A stretch of 64,000 nucleotides of DNA, from NCBI GenBank assembly GCA_041396125.1, contig JAWKZG010000014.1:1-64000 (forward strand), written 5' to 3'. Positions within the stretch are counted from its first letter, which is position 1. Every line of letters begins with the position of its first letter. This DNA comes from JAWKZG01 sp041396125. Lineage in GTDB: Bacteria; Pseudomonadota; Gammaproteobacteria; Competibacterales; Competibacteraceae. The notes under the pieces were generated by a model, which was given only the letters and a program-made list of their open reading frames with translations, did no database searches and was not told the DNA's origin. Made by a program: the position numbers and the translations under genes. Of the stretch, positions 29,983 through 39,887 are shown one piece after another.

Positions 29983-29995
29983 TGAGCAAACACCG

Positions 29996-30934
29996 CTACC
30001 AGGGCCATTCACCTTCAGCAGGGACATTACTGCGATCCACCAGTACAGCGTCCATATATAGGAAAGGACCGGTCGTGATCTCTTCCACCGGGGTGCCATC
30101 GATAATACGGGCAAGCGCGTCAACGCCGGCCCGACCCATCACTTCAAACGGAATGGCGACGGTAGCGGTAAACAGGCTTTCCGGGTCACGGATACGGGCA
30201 AAGGCTTCCTGACCGCCATCCACGCCAGTCAGCACAACATCGCCGCGCTTATAACCCTGTTCGCGCAACAGATCGTCGATCACAAACGCCTGGCCGTCGA
30301 AAGAGGTCCAGATCGCGCCAAATTTACCGCGGTTTTTCAGCAGCAGGGCTTCCATACCGGCCCGGACATCTTCACGCCAGCTTTTGGTTTTTGCCATGGT
30401 GTGGCTGCCGATCAGGCTCACACCGGTATTTTCCTCCAGGATGACATCCATGATTCTGCCGCGCATCCGGGTGCCGCCGTGACCTTCATAACGTTGCATC
30501 ATCAGGCCGCCCTGGTAGTCAATCAGACCGAGCAGATGCATGCCGATGCGTGCACCTGCAGCGGCTTCATTAACATTCACATCAAACGCGGTATACGGAC
30601 TGCTGCCGGACATCACGGTGATCACCGGAATGCCTTTTTCCTGCGCTGCAGCCAGCTGGGTTTCCAGCTGCTGCGTTTTACCCATTGCCAGCAGAATGCC
30701 ATCGACCCCTTTCTGGATCAGCGTATCAAGCTGCTCGGCGTGTTTGGGCACCGCGCCTTCTGAATTGAGCAGAGTGACCTCTATGCCTTTGCTTTTAGCC
30801 TGTTCAACCGCGGCATTGGCCGTGCGGGCATGGGTATCAGACGACATTTGGAAAGCGATAATGCCGAGTTCCGTCGACCAAGCGGATAACGATATCAGCA
30901 GCATTGTAAAAGCCAGTACAGCGAACCTGATCAT
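29996..30934 (-). CDS. periplasmic sugar-binding protein, ribose/fructose type
   Basis: 312 residues. A Sec signal peptide (first 22 residues, ending AWS) precedes a type-I periplasmic binding fold. Characteristic stretches are GVDGILLAMGKTQQLETQL (first lobe), AGARIGMHLL, and DVVLTGVDGGQEAFARI. It would deliver a monosaccharide to the permease encoded upstream. The ligand is not evident. Confidence 0.88.
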   Translation of the reverse strand: MIRFAVLAFTMLLISLSAWSTELGIIAFQMSSDTHARTANAAVEQAKSKGIEVTLLNSEGAVPKHAEQLDTLIQKGVDGILLAMGKTQQLETQLAAAQEKGIPVITVMSGSSPYTAFDVNVNEAAAGARIGMHLLGLIDYQGGLMMQRYEGHGGTRMRGRIMDVILEENTGVSLIGSHTMAKTKSWREDVRAGMEALLLKNRGKFGAIWTSFDGQAFVIDDLLREQGYKRGDVVLTGVDGGQEAFARIRDPESLFTATVAIPFEVMGRAGVDALARIIDGTPVEEITTGPFLYMDAVLVDRSNVPAEGEWPW

Positions 30935-31006
30935 GATTTCTCCTAAATGGGTTGGTATAAAATCGGGTTGTTACTATTTCAAGGTGTTTATGGAGTGGTG
31001 AGGACG

Positions 31007-31954
31007 CTAGCGGGGAACATTAAAAGCCACTTTCCTGAGCTGGCTGGCCGACAGACTGACGGAAGCAATAATGATAATGCCAAGCACGATATCCTGAACA
31101 TAATATTGCGCCCCGAGCAGGGTCAGGCCGTTTCGCAAGGTACCGATGGTCAGAGCGCCGACCAGTGTGCCAAGCACGTTGGGTTTGCCGGGCTCGATAG
31201 TGGTCATACCGAGCAGCACGGCGGCGATGCCGGTCATCAGGTATTCGCCGGCGATGGTCGGACTCGATGAGGACAGGCTGGAGGTCAGCAAAACGCCGGT
31301 AATACCGGCCAGCAGTCCGGACAGACCCAGCCCCAGTACTTTCATGCGCGCGGTATTGATTCCAGCCAGCCGGGCGGGCTCTTCCGCTTCGCCGGTGCAG
31401 ACCAGATGGACGCCGGTGCGGGTTTGCTTGAGCATAAACAGGCAACTTAACACGGCCAGCAGCATCCAGATGATCATTGCCGGCAGGCCCATAACCTGGC
31501 CGCGGCCGAAAAACAGGAACACCGGGTCCAGCCGACCCACGAAAGCAACGCCGCCGGTGATTAAAAAAGCCAGACCATTGGCAATAGTTGAGACTGCCAG
31601 GGTCGCAATCAGCGAAGGAATACGCAGACGGGTTACGATCAGGCCGTTAATGATGCCAATGCCAAGACCACTGACCAGTCCGGCGGCAATGGCGAGAATG
31701 ACCGGATAGCCGCCAAACAGCAGCGATGCCGTGCAGACACTGGCCAGGCTGGCGACGTGGGCGATCGATAAATCAAGCTCACCGGCGGCCAGCGCCAGCG
31801 TAAATCCCAGTGCGATAATCGTCAGGAAACTGACATGCTTGAGAATGCTGAGTAGGTTGTAGGGATCGATGAAATTATCCGCAATGGCTGAAAAGGTGAT
31901 AAACAGCCCGATCCAGGCAATGAGAGTGCCGTAGCGCTTTAAAATATCCTGCAT
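31007..31954 (-). CDS. sugar ABC transporter permease, RbsC/FrcC type
   Basis: About 315 residues with eight to ten membrane segments. Family signatures are AAGELDLSIAHVASLASV and GLSGLLAGITGVLLTSS. The ATG at 31954 (MQDILKRYG) begins just before the first membrane segment; the longer open frame overlaps the kinase gene and is unlikely. Second gene of the kinase-permease-binding protein-ATPase operon. Confidence 0.88.
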   Translation of the reverse strand: MQDILKRYGTLIAWIGLFITFSAIADNFIDPYNLLSILKHVSFLTIIALGFTLALAAGELDLSIAHVASLASVCTASLLFGGYPVILAIAAGLVSGLGIGIINGLIVTRLRIPSLIATLAVSTIANGLAFLITGGVAFVGRLDPVFLFFGRGQVMGLPAMIIWMLLAVLSCLFMLKQTRTGVHLVCTGEAEEPARLAGINTARMKVLGLGLSGLLAGITGVLLTSSLSSSSPTIAGEYLMTGIAAVLLGMTTIEPGKPNVLGTLVGALTIGTLRNGLTLLGAQYYVQDIVLGIIIIASVSLSASQLRKVAFNVPR

Positions 31955-31997
31955 GACAAAAAGACGTGTAATAACGATCTCAAGAAGTGGAAAAGAG

Positions 31998-33432
31998 TCA
32001 ACCCGCTGCCTGCTGTTGCCAGGCCAGGTACTGACAGAAGCGCTGATAACGTTCGTCAACCAGATCCGCCTCTGCCGTCGCGGGTTCGAATGTGGTCGCA
32101 TTGGCTGCAAGCTGTCTGCGGGCCTCATCCAGGGAGGTATACCAGCCGAGACCGGTCATCGCAAGAATGGCTGCGCCGCTTAAGCCCGGCTCTTTCGCTG
32201 TAGTGCGGGTTACCGGGCGCTGCAGAATGTCCGCACGAAGCTGGCACCAGCGGTCCGAACGGGCGAGCCCGCCGCCGATAACCAGCGGTGTTGTAGGCTC
32301 GTCGCCGACGTGGGCTGCCGTCAGAATGGTACGACTATGAAAAGCAATGCCTTCGATAACAGCCCGCAGCAAGTCTGTGCTGTGGTGCGCCATGTGCAAA
32401 TCATGCCAACTGCCGCGCAGATCAGGATTCCAGTGCGGTGTGCGCTCGCCGTCAAGATACGGTATGAACAGCGGTGCAGACGCCATTAACGGAGCGGGCT
32501 GGACAAGCTCATCCAGCTCGCTGTCATCCAGCCCCAAAATGCTGCGAGCCCAGGACACGGTGCGGCCGCCGCACTGACTGGGGCCGCCTATATGCCACAG
32601 GATTTTCCCCTGCTGCTTCCCCCAAAGCAGAGTCAGTAATCCTTTGGCCAGTAGGCGTTGACCATGAATAACCCCGATGACTTCAGAGGTGCCGGAAACG
32701 GCATAGCTGGCTCCTGGCTGGTAAGCGCCGAGCGCCAAAGCACAACACCAGGTATCCATAGAGCCGCAGAATACCGGTATTCCCGCAAGGCTGGCTGGCA
32801 GATCAGTCTGACGCATGACCTGACCGATTTGCTGTTCCGGTTCGGCCAGGCGTGGTAATCGATCCTGCGCAAACCCGGTTGCCAGAATCAGCGATTCACG
32901 ATAGTGGCCGTCCTCATCCAACAGCATCCAGTTGGACACACTGTCCGAACAGCGTTCTCCGGTCAGCCGGTGAAGAATGAAATCCTTGGGCTGCAGAACT
33001 GCACCAGCGGAGGCAAGCGCCGACGCTTCGTGCTCGGCCAGCCAGGCCAGTCGTGCCGCCGGATGAAAGGCCGTGATCAGATTCCCGTCCTGGTTGAACG
33101 TCGCTGCGAGCCGACTGGCCTGCTGCACGGCCCGGCTGTCATCCCACATGATCGCTGCTCGCAGCGGTTCACCCTGTTTATCAACCAGAACCTGGCTGCG
33201 CGTACCGCCTGTTATAACGATAGCGGCAGGCACAGTGGGACTATCCTTGAGCAGCGTTGCGGTCAGCTCGGTGAAAGATGCCACCAGTGCCTGGGGTCCT
33301 GTTCGCGTTGATCCGGTGCCGGTGATGCCGTCTCAAGCGGGTGTGAGAGAAGGCATGAAACTGTCCCGCTTCATCAATAAGAGCAACCCGCAGGGAACTC
33401 GCACCTAGATCAGCCGCCAGTATTGATCGCAT
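31998..33432 (-). CDS. FGGY family carbohydrate kinase, two frameshifts near the 5' end
   Basis: Xylulokinase-like FGGY kinase, about 480 residues when restored. The N-terminal phosphate loop is AADLGASSLRVALID; the catalytic and sugar-contact regions include IMWDDSRA and VFCGSMDTW, and the C-terminal ATP site is VIGGGLARSDRW. The frame breaks near 33335 and near 33276; restoring one base at each links to PRHWWHLFTELTATLL. It phosphorylates an unidentified sugar, presumably the one imported by the three genes downstream, as in frcBCAK systems. The start may instead be six codons earlier (33450). Confidence 0.83.
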
Positions 33433-33668
33433 ACGTTTTTTATTCCCCATGTTGTCGGTACGAAAGTGTTTTCGCCGCGGGGAGCCGGGTTGGAAACCAG
33501 CCGGCGGCACAAAGCGTGCGTAATATACAACATCGCCTGCTTTCGGCCTAAATCAATGCACTATCAGCGTACATACCGGGTAGTTTGATGTGATCGTCTG
33601 TCGGCTGTATTTGAGGTTTTTTTTTTGAAATATGAATAGGTTACTTTTTTTGGGGTCGGTTTTACAGG

Positions 33669-33685
33669 CTGGCAGGTTATTTGCT
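33669..33685 (+). promoter_or_regulatory. sigma-54 type -24/-12 promoter of nasT
   Basis: CTGGCAGGTTATTTGCT matches the TGGCAC-N5-TTGC pattern, with GG at 33671-33672 and GC at 33683-33684 separated by the required ten bases. It lies 42 bp before nasT. The 290 bp upstream (33433-33668) hold no gene; a TGCACTATC element near 33557 might be an activator half-site. Confidence 0.7.
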
Positions 33686-33726
33686 CAGTTTTAACCATGA
33701 CAAATTTTTCTGTTCAATACGGGTAA

Positions 33727-34332
33727 ATGCCGGCAAACAGCAGGGTGGTCTTGAAGTCGTTGCGTGTTTTGCTGATCGATGAGAATCCGGGCCGTGCGGC
33801 CAGTCTCGAACAGGCGTTGCGCGATGCCGGACACGACGTATTGCTGCATCCTGCCAACGCCTGCAACGTGTTGGATCAGGTCGAGAAAATCAGGCCGGAT
33901 ATTGTTCTGATTGATATGGCGTCGCCGGATCGGGATGTACTGGAGCATCTGCGCGGTATGCCCCAGGAGCATGCAAAACCTGTCGTGTTGTTTGCAGAGC
34001 ATAGCGATGATGCTGTCTTTGCCGCAGCGTTGCGGGCGGGTGTCAGTGCGTACGTGGTTGATGCCATTAATCCGCAATTGCTGAAATCGATCATGCAGGT
34101 TGCTATCTCCCAGTTTGAAGAGTACCAGGCACTGCGACAGGAGTTAGCGGACGTGCGGGTGCGTTTGGCTGAGCGCAAGCTGATTGATAAAGCCAAGGGT
34201 ATGCTAATGCAGCAAAAAAATCTGACCGAAGAGGCTGCTTACAACATGTTGCGGAAGTTAGCGATGGATCGCAATCAACGCCTCGGTGAGGTGGCCCGTA
34301 ATGTGATTTCTGTGCTGGATCTGCTGGGCTGA
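33727..34332 (+). CDS. nasT: nitrate-responsive ANTAR antiterminator NasT
   Basis: 201 residues: a receiver-like domain (VLLIDENPGRAASLEQAL, DIVLIDMASPDRD, then KPVVLF) and a C-terminal ANTAR domain (RKLIDKAKGMLMQQKNLTEEAAYNMLRKLAM). NasT binds double-hexaloop leader RNAs and prevents termination; without nitrate it is held by NasS. Two matching leaders lie downstream in this window. Usually nasS and nasT are directly adjacent in one operon. Here a promoter, leader and terminator separate them. Confidence 0.92.
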   Translation: MPANSRVVLKSLRVLLIDENPGRAASLEQALRDAGHDVLLHPANACNVLDQVEKIRPDIVLIDMASPDRDVLEHLRGMPQEHAKPVVLFAEHSDDAVFAAALRAGVSAYVVDAINPQLLKSIMQVAISQFEEYQALRQELADVRVRLAERKLIDKAKGMLMQQKNLTEEAAYNMLRKLAMDRNQRLGEVARNVISVLDLLG

Positions 34333-34358
34333 TTCTGTTGTATACACAGAGTATTTGC

Positions 34359-34383
34359 TGCACTGCAATGAAGCGTCTGCACC
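34359..34383 (+). promoter_or_regulatory. possible NtrC half-sites upstream of nasS
   Basis: TGCACT at 34359 and TGCACC at 34378 match half of the NtrC dyad and lie about 80-100 bp before the -24/-12 element. The second halves are poor. Tentative. Confidence 0.3.
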
Positions 34384-34458
34384 GTATTAACGCGAGAAAC
34401 GGGCTGGTTTGTTAGGGGTATATTTTAAAAATAAAATAAAAAACAACTAGTTGTATGT

Positions 34459-34475
34459 TAGGCATGCGGTTTGCT
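34459..34475 (+). promoter_or_regulatory. sigma-54 type -24/-12 promoter of nasS-nasB-nasA
   Basis: TAGGCATGCGGTTTGCT: GG at 34461-34462 and GC at 34473-34474, ten bases apart, with a TTTGC -12 box. The same spacing and the same GGCAT...TTTGCT core occur before nrtA. Confidence 0.7.
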
Positions 34476-34512
34476 AGTGTTTATTATCAAACTGGCTATC
34501 GCATAGCCATAC

Positions 34513-34584
34513 TGCGACCAAAGGCGGTTGCATTCCCGACAAAGGCGTCGAGATCCGTTGTGTAACGGGTGTCGGCGCTTTTTT
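34513..34584 (+). promoter_or_regulatory. NasT/ANTAR leader RNA with overlapping terminator (nasS operon)
   Basis: Two hairpins with identical hexaloops AAAGGC (A at position 1, G at position 4, the ANTAR target rule). P1 is TGCGACC/GGTTGCA at 34513-34532 and P2 is CGAC/GTCG at 34537-34550. The 3' arm of P2 (GCGTCG) is also the start of a 15-bp terminator stem (34545-34578) followed by six T residues. P2 and the terminator are therefore mutually exclusive, and NasT binding would allow read-through. Confidence 0.88.
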
Positions 34585-34613
34585 ATTTGGACCCTATTTT
34601 TGACGAGATCAAG

Positions 34614-35888
34614 ATGTCAGAACGGCTTGAAAAGCGAGAACTAGCATTAGGATTTGTAGCACTGCTGGATTGTGCGCCACTGGTCATAGCTCAGGAGTTG
34701 GGATTTTTTGAGCAGGAGGGGCTGCAGGTTAGCCTGTCGCGGGAAAGCTCCTGGGCCAATGTGCGCGACAAGGTCAGCTATGGATTATTGGATGGCGCGC
34801 ATATGCTGGCCGGCATGCCCATCGCCGCCACACTGGGCCTGGGTGCGCCGGCACTGCCGATGCTGACGGCGCTCAGCCTGAATTTGGGCGGAAACGCGAT
34901 AACGCTTTCCAAACAACTTTGTCAGCGCCTGCTGCAGGCTGACCCCAACGCACTGCAACAGCCTGTCACAACCAGCCGGATATTGGCGCAGGTGATCGCC
35001 GAGGCGCGGGCTACAGCCAAAAAACCCATGCGTTTTGGCATGGTCTTTCCGGTCTCGTCGCATCATTACCTGCTGCGCTACTGGTTGCGCAGCGGTGGCA
35101 TTGATCCGGATCGGGATGTCAATATTGTCGTCGTGCCGCCAGCGCAAATGGTCAGCCATCTGGAAGCGGGCATTATCCAGGGCTATTGTGTAGGTGAGCC
35201 CTGGAATACGCTGGCGGTTGCCGAAGGTTTGGGGCGCTTACTGATGACCAGTCACGCCATCTGGAATAATCACCCGGAAAAAGTGTTTGCGGTCACCCGC
35301 CAATGGGCCGAACGCCATCCGCAAACACATCAGGCGCTGCTGCGCAGTTTGCTCAAAGCCTGTCGCTGGCTAGACAGCACTGAAAACCGATTGGCAGCTG
35401 TCCATATTCTGGAAAAAGGCCGTTATGTGAATACGCCGGCAGAGATTCTGCGCGCCGGCCTGACCGGTCGCTGGCCGGCCGGTAGTGAGCCGATAACAAC
35501 CAGTCAGGCAGCGGATGATGTGCTGGTGTTTCACCGCTATGCCGCCAATTTTCCCTGGCGCTCCCACGCGTTGTGGTTCATGGCGCAGATGGCAGCCTGC
35601 CGGCAGATCGAACCGGATCTGGATTTCTCGGCACTGGCAGCCCAGGTTTATCGCCCGGATCTATACCGCCAGGCGGCGCACACCTTAGGTGTCGTATGCC
35701 CTGCGGTTGACAGCAAAATTGAGGGCGAGCATCGGACTGGCTGGCATTGCCAGAATGCCAGCCTGACCCTGGGCGCTGACCGTTTTCTCGATGACGCCCG
35801 CTTCGATCCCGCTACAGTGCGCGATTATATCCAGCGTCAGCATGTTCCATTGTCCCGGCCAACACAGCATGGAGAACAGCCCTTATGA
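34614..35888 (+). CDS. nasS: cytoplasmic nitrate sensor NasS (NrtA-like)
   Basis: 424 residues of the NrtA/CmpA nitrate/bicarbonate-binding family but without a signal peptide (ATG 34614, MSERLEKRELALGFV), as expected for the cytosolic sensor NasS that sequesters NasT when nitrate is absent. Nitrate-site regions shared with NrtA at 40.2 kb include LDGAHMLAGMPIA, MVFPVSSHHYLLRYWL and GYCVGEPWNTLA. Because it lies after a NasT-dependent terminator, its synthesis should itself depend on NasT. It overlaps nasB by 4 bp. Confidence 0.9.
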   Translation: MSERLEKRELALGFVALLDCAPLVIAQELGFFEQEGLQVSLSRESSWANVRDKVSYGLLDGAHMLAGMPIAATLGLGAPALPMLTALSLNLGGNAITLSKQLCQRLLQADPNALQQPVTTSRILAQVIAEARATAKKPMRFGMVFPVSSHHYLLRYWLRSGGIDPDRDVNIVVVPPAQMVSHLEAGIIQGYCVGEPWNTLAVAEGLGRLLMTSHAIWNNHPEKVFAVTRQWAERHPQTHQALLRSLLKACRWLDSTENRLAAVHILEKGRYVNTPAEILRAGLTGRWPAGSEPITTSQAADDVLVFHRYAANFPWRSHALWFMAQMAACRQIEPDLDFSALAAQVYRPDLYRQAAHTLGVVCPAVDSKIEGEHRTGWHCQNASLTLGADRFLDDARFDPATVRDYIQRQHVPLSRPTQHGEQPL

Positions 35889-37114
35889 CTGCCTTGCAAC
35901 CGACAAGGCGTCCCCGACTGGTCGTGATCGGTAATGGTATGGCAGCCGGGCGGGCGTTGGAGGAGCTGATCAGGCTGGTGCCCACCCGCTATCAAATCAC
36001 CGTATTCGGTGCTGAACCGCACGGCAATTACAACCGTATTCAGCTGTCACCGGTGCTGGCCGGTGACAAAACGCTGGCTGAGATCATGTTGAATGAGCGT
36101 GCCTGGTACACCGAGCAGGGTATCGAACTGCATGCCGGTCTGTCAGTCACCGCGATTGACCGTGATCAGCGCCAGATCATTGCCGCTGATGGACGCAGCA
36201 CACCTTATGATGTGTTGTTGCTCGCAACCGGTGCCAGGCCGCGACGTTTGTCTCTGCCCGGTGCCGGGCTGGCCGGTGTACAGACCTTTCGAACCATTGG
36301 GGATGTCTCGCAAATGCTGGCAGCAGTACAGGCGGGTTGTCGTCAGGCTGTGGTGATCGGCGGAGGACTGCTGGGGCTGGAAGCGGCTTATGGATTACGT
36401 CAGCAGGGGCTGGACGTGCAGCTTATACATCTCAAGTCACATCTGATGGATCGGCAGCTGGATGCACCCGCCGCCCAATTGCTGCTGCGCCATGTGCAGG
36501 CGCTCGGTATTCAGGTCGAATTGCAGGCTGAAAGTGAGGCATTGCTGGGGGAGAACGGTCGGGTTCGTGCTTTGCGTTTGCAGGACGGGCGTATTCTGCC
36601 CGCCGAACTGGTGGTGATGACAGCCGGCATCCAGCCAAGCACAGAATTGGCGCAGGCCGCCGGACTAATAGTGGAGCGCGGGGTGGTGGTGAACGACAAA
36701 CTACAGACCAGCGATCCGCACATTTATGCGCTGGGCGAGTGCGTGCAACATCGCGGTATCTGCTATGGCCTGGTCGCGCCGCTGTGGCAACAGGCGAAAG
36801 TCGTGGCTGAGCAGTTGGCCGGGCGGCAAACCGCGCAATTCACCGGCACGATACCAGCGACAACCCTGAAAGTAACCGGCGTCGATGTGTTTTCCGGTGG
36901 CGATTTTCATGCTGGACCCGGACGCGAAGTATTGACGCTGAATGATCCGCAGGCGGGCATCTACAAAAAACTGGTATTGCAGCAGGGGCGTTTACTGGGC
37001 GTGGTGCTGGTGGGGGACACCCGGTTGGGGCCCTGGTATCTGGCGCAGTTGGGGCAGGACGTCAGTACCCTGCGCGATGATCTGATGTTCGGTCCACTCG
37101 ATGTGGCCGCCTGA
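35885..37114 (+). CDS. nasB: nitrate reductase FAD subunit NasB (NirB N-terminal-like)
   Basis: 409 residues of the pyridine nucleotide-disulfide oxidoreductase fold: FAD site IGNGMAAGRALEEL, NAD site VIGGGLLGLEAAYGL, and the second FAD site near HIYALGECV. It resembles the first 400 residues of NirB and would pass electrons from NAD(P)H to NasA. It begins in the ATGA overlap with the nasS stop, so translation is coupled. Followed by nasA after 25 bp. Confidence 0.88.
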   Translation: MTALQPTRRPRLVVIGNGMAAGRALEELIRLVPTRYQITVFGAEPHGNYNRIQLSPVLAGDKTLAEIMLNERAWYTEQGIELHAGLSVTAIDRDQRQIIAADGRSTPYDVLLLATGARPRRLSLPGAGLAGVQTFRTIGDVSQMLAAVQAGCRQAVVIGGGLLGLEAAYGLRQQGLDVQLIHLKSHLMDRQLDAPAAQLLLRHVQALGIQVELQAESEALLGENGRVRALRLQDGRILPAELVVMTAGIQPSTELAQAAGLIVERGVVVNDKLQTSDPHIYALGECVQHRGICYGLVAPLWQQAKVVAEQLAGRQTAQFTGTIPATTLKVTGVDVFSGGDFHAGPGREVLTLNDPQAGIYKKLVLQQGRLLGVVLVGDTRLGPWYLAQLGQDVSTLRDDLMFGPLDVAA

Positions 37115-37139
37115 GAATGTAACTGCCGGGAGTCGTGCT

Positions 37140-39866
37140 ATGAGCCAAAGTGTGCAGAAAAGTGTGCGGACAACTTGCCCGTATTGCGGCGTGGGTTGCG
37201 GGATAAACGTCACGCATCATGCCGACGGTATGCAGTTTCAGGGGGATGAATCGCACCCCGCCAATTTCGGTCGTTTGTGCTCGAAAGGGGCCTCTGTCGG
37301 CGAAACCCTGAGTCTGGAAAACCGCTTGTTGTACCCGCTACTTCAGGACGAGCAAGTCACTATGGATGTGGCGCTTGATGCGGTTGCTGCCGGTCTGCAG
37401 CAGACTATTGCCGAGCATGGCCCGGACGCGGTTGCTTTTTATCTGTCGGGGCAGTTGTTAACGGAAGATTATTACGTTGCCAACAAGCTGATGAAAGGCT
37501 TTATCGGCAGTGCCAATGTCGATACCAACTCGCGCCTGTGCATGTCGTCGAGTGTTGCCGGGCATAAACGGGCGTTTGGCTCCGATACTGTGCCGGGCAA
37601 TTACGAGGATCTCGAACAGGCGGATCTGATCGTACTGGTCGGCTCGAATCTGGCCTGGTGCCATCCGGTACTGTTTCAGCGCATCAGCGCCGCCCGTGAG
37701 CGCAATCCGGCACTGAAAATCGTTGTTATTGATCCACGCCGCACCGCAACCTGTGAACTGGCCGATCTGCATCTCGCGCTGCGGCCGGGTAGCGATACCG
37801 CACTGTTCAATGGCTTACTGGTTTATCTGGCCGCACAGGGCCAGCTTGATCAGGCTTATATTGAGGCTCATACCGAAGGTTTTGCGCAGACCCTGCAGCA
37901 GGCTCGCAATGATGTCGCAGACGTTGCTGCTGCCGCTCAGCGCTGTGGTTTGACCGCGCTGCAACTGGAGCACTTTTATCAGTGGTTTGCGGTCACGGAA
38001 CGGACGGTGACAGTGTATTCGCAAGGTGTGAATCAATCGTCTTTCGGCACTGACAAAGTCAATACCATTATTAATAGCCATCTGGCGACGGGCCGGATTG
38101 GCCGTCCCGGCATGGGACCGTTCTCGGTGACCGGTCAGCCCAATGCAATGGGCGGGCGGGAAGTGGGCGGGCTGGCGACTATGCTGGCCGCGCACATGGA
38201 TTTCAGCGCTGAGGATATCGACCGGGTGGGCCGCTTCTGGGGGGCATCCACGCTGGCAAGCAAGCCCGGTTTGAAAGCTGTCGAGCTGTTTCAGGCGGTG
38301 GCGGACGGTCGCATCAAGGCGCTCTGGATCATGGGTACAAATCCGGCTGTCAGCCTGCCCGATGCAGATACGGTCAGAGCCGCCTTAAAAACCTGTCCAT
38401 TGGTGATTGTGTCCGAGGTGAATCAGAACACCGATACTGCTGCGTATGCCGATATTTTGCTGCCGGCCCTGGCCTGGGGTGAAAAAGACGGCACCGTGAC
38501 CAATTCGGAACGGCGTATCTCGCGTCAGCGCGCGTTTCTGCCAGCTCCCGGCCAGGCTCGGCCGGACTGGTGGCTGGTCAGTCAGGTAGCACGGCGTCTG
38601 GGCTATGCCGATGCTTTTGCCTATCAGGCTCCGGTGGATATATTCCGTGAACACGCGGCATTATCGGCTTTCGAAAATGACGGCACACGGGATTTCAATC
38701 TGGCTGGTCTGGCCGGGATCGACACGGCCGCTTATGCTGACCTGCAGCCTGTACATTGGCCGCTGACCGAGGGTGCCACTGCGGGGCAGGCGCGCCGATT
38801 TAGCGATGGCCGCTACTATACGCCCACTCGCCGCGCCCGCTTTATCGCTATTGGGCAACGCCAGCCCGGTTATGCAGCTGATGGCGATTATCCTCTCATT
38901 CTCAATACAGGTCGGGTACGCGATCAATGGCACACCATGACACGAACCGGTAAAGCTGCCCGATTGCACAGTCATTGTCCGGAGCCGTATGCCGAGCTGC
39001 ACCCGCTGGATGCTACTGCACAAGACCTTGCGGATGGCGATCTGGTGTGCGTCAGTAGCCGTTGGGGCGAGATCATCGTGCGTGCCCGCCTGACGACGCA
39101 TCAGTTACCAGGCTGCGTATTTGTACCCATGCACTGGAGTCTGGAATATGCCGCCACAGCTTGTGTCGATGCGATCGTTAATCCGGTCGTTGATACGGTT
39201 TCCGGCCAACCCGAATCGAAGTTCACACCGGTGCGTATTACGCGCTTTGAGCCGGCCTGGCACGGTTTCGTGCTAAGCCGCGACCCGCTTAAGCTGCCGC
39301 CTGTCGAGTATCGGGTCAACGTGCGGGGTAATGAATATTGGCGCTATGAACTGGCCGGACTGAAGAGGTTAGACGATGCCTTGCAATGGTCGCGCGAGCT
39401 GGTGGCTGAATACCCTCTGGCTGAACACCGTGATGAGCCATTGCAATGGCAGGATTTTGCCGATCCGGGCGCGGGGCATTTTCGTAGTGCAGCCCTGCGT
39501 GCCGGGCGCTTGCAGCTGTGCGTGTGTATCGCTCCACAAGCTGACAAACTGCCGCCGCGTGACTGGCTGAGCGGTTTGTTTGAGCAGCCTGCCGTAGATC
39601 GGGACACACGACTGAACCTGCTGGCGGGGCGCGGTTCGGGGCAGAGCTGTGGCGGGCCTGTGGTCTGTTCCTGCTTCCAGGTCGGCATGAATACGCTGAT
39701 CGACGCCATTCGCCAACAGCAGTTACTGACTACGGAGGCTATTGGCCAGTCTTTGCAAGCGGGTACAAATTGTGGCTCCTGTCTGCCGGAATTACGCGGT
39801 TTGCTGAGTCAGCACCGCCGCGAAACGGACAACAGTGGTCAGACGGGGAAACAGCGTGCGGCCTGA
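37140..39866 (+). CDS. nasA: assimilatory nitrate reductase catalytic subunit
   Basis: 908 residues. An N-terminal [4Fe-4S] site (CPYCGVGCGI...GRLCSKG) is followed by the molybdopterin guanine dinucleotide domains (SRLCMSSSVAG, GSNLAWCHPVLFQRI, MGTNPAVSLPDAD) and a dinucleotide-binding C-terminal domain (LNTGRVRDQWHTMTRTGKA). The tail has a BFD-like [2Fe-2S] motif (CSCFQVG ... GTNCGSCLPEL), as in many bacterial NasA. It reduces nitrate to nitrite in the cytosol. I chose ATG 37140 (MSQSVQKS), 25 bp after nasB. Confidence 0.95.
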   Translation: MSQSVQKSVRTTCPYCGVGCGINVTHHADGMQFQGDESHPANFGRLCSKGASVGETLSLENRLLYPLLQDEQVTMDVALDAVAAGLQQTIAEHGPDAVAFYLSGQLLTEDYYVANKLMKGFIGSANVDTNSRLCMSSSVAGHKRAFGSDTVPGNYEDLEQADLIVLVGSNLAWCHPVLFQRISAARERNPALKIVVIDPRRTATCELADLHLALRPGSDTALFNGLLVYLAAQGQLDQAYIEAHTEGFAQTLQQARNDVADVAAAAQRCGLTALQLEHFYQWFAVTERTVTVYSQGVNQSSFGTDKVNTIINSHLATGRIGRPGMGPFSVTGQPNAMGGREVGGLATMLAAHMDFSAEDIDRVGRFWGASTLASKPGLKAVELFQAVADGRIKALWIMGTNPAVSLPDADTVRAALKTCPLVIVSEVNQNTDTAAYADILLPALAWGEKDGTVTNSERRISRQRAFLPAPGQARPDWWLVSQVARRLGYADAFAYQAPVDIFREHAALSAFENDGTRDFNLAGLAGIDTAAYADLQPVHWPLTEGATAGQARRFSDGRYYTPTRRARFIAIGQRQPGYAADGDYPLILNTGRVRDQWHTMTRTGKAARLHSHCPEPYAELHPLDATAQDLADGDLVCVSSRWGEIIVRARLTTHQLPGCVFVPMHWSLEYAATACVDAIVNPVVDTVSGQPESKFTPVRITRFEPAWHGFVLSRDPLKLPPVEYRVNVRGNEYWRYELAGLKRLDDALQWSRELVAEYPLAEHRDEPLQWQDFADPGAGHFRSAALRAGRLQLCVCIAPQADKLPPRDWLSGLFEQPAVDRDTRLNLLAGRGSGQSCGGPVVCSCFQVGMNTLIDAIRQQQLLTTEAIGQSLQAGTNCGSCLPELRGLLSQHRRETDNSGQTGKQRAA

Positions 39867-39887
39867 GCGCAATGGTACCAGTCGAAT

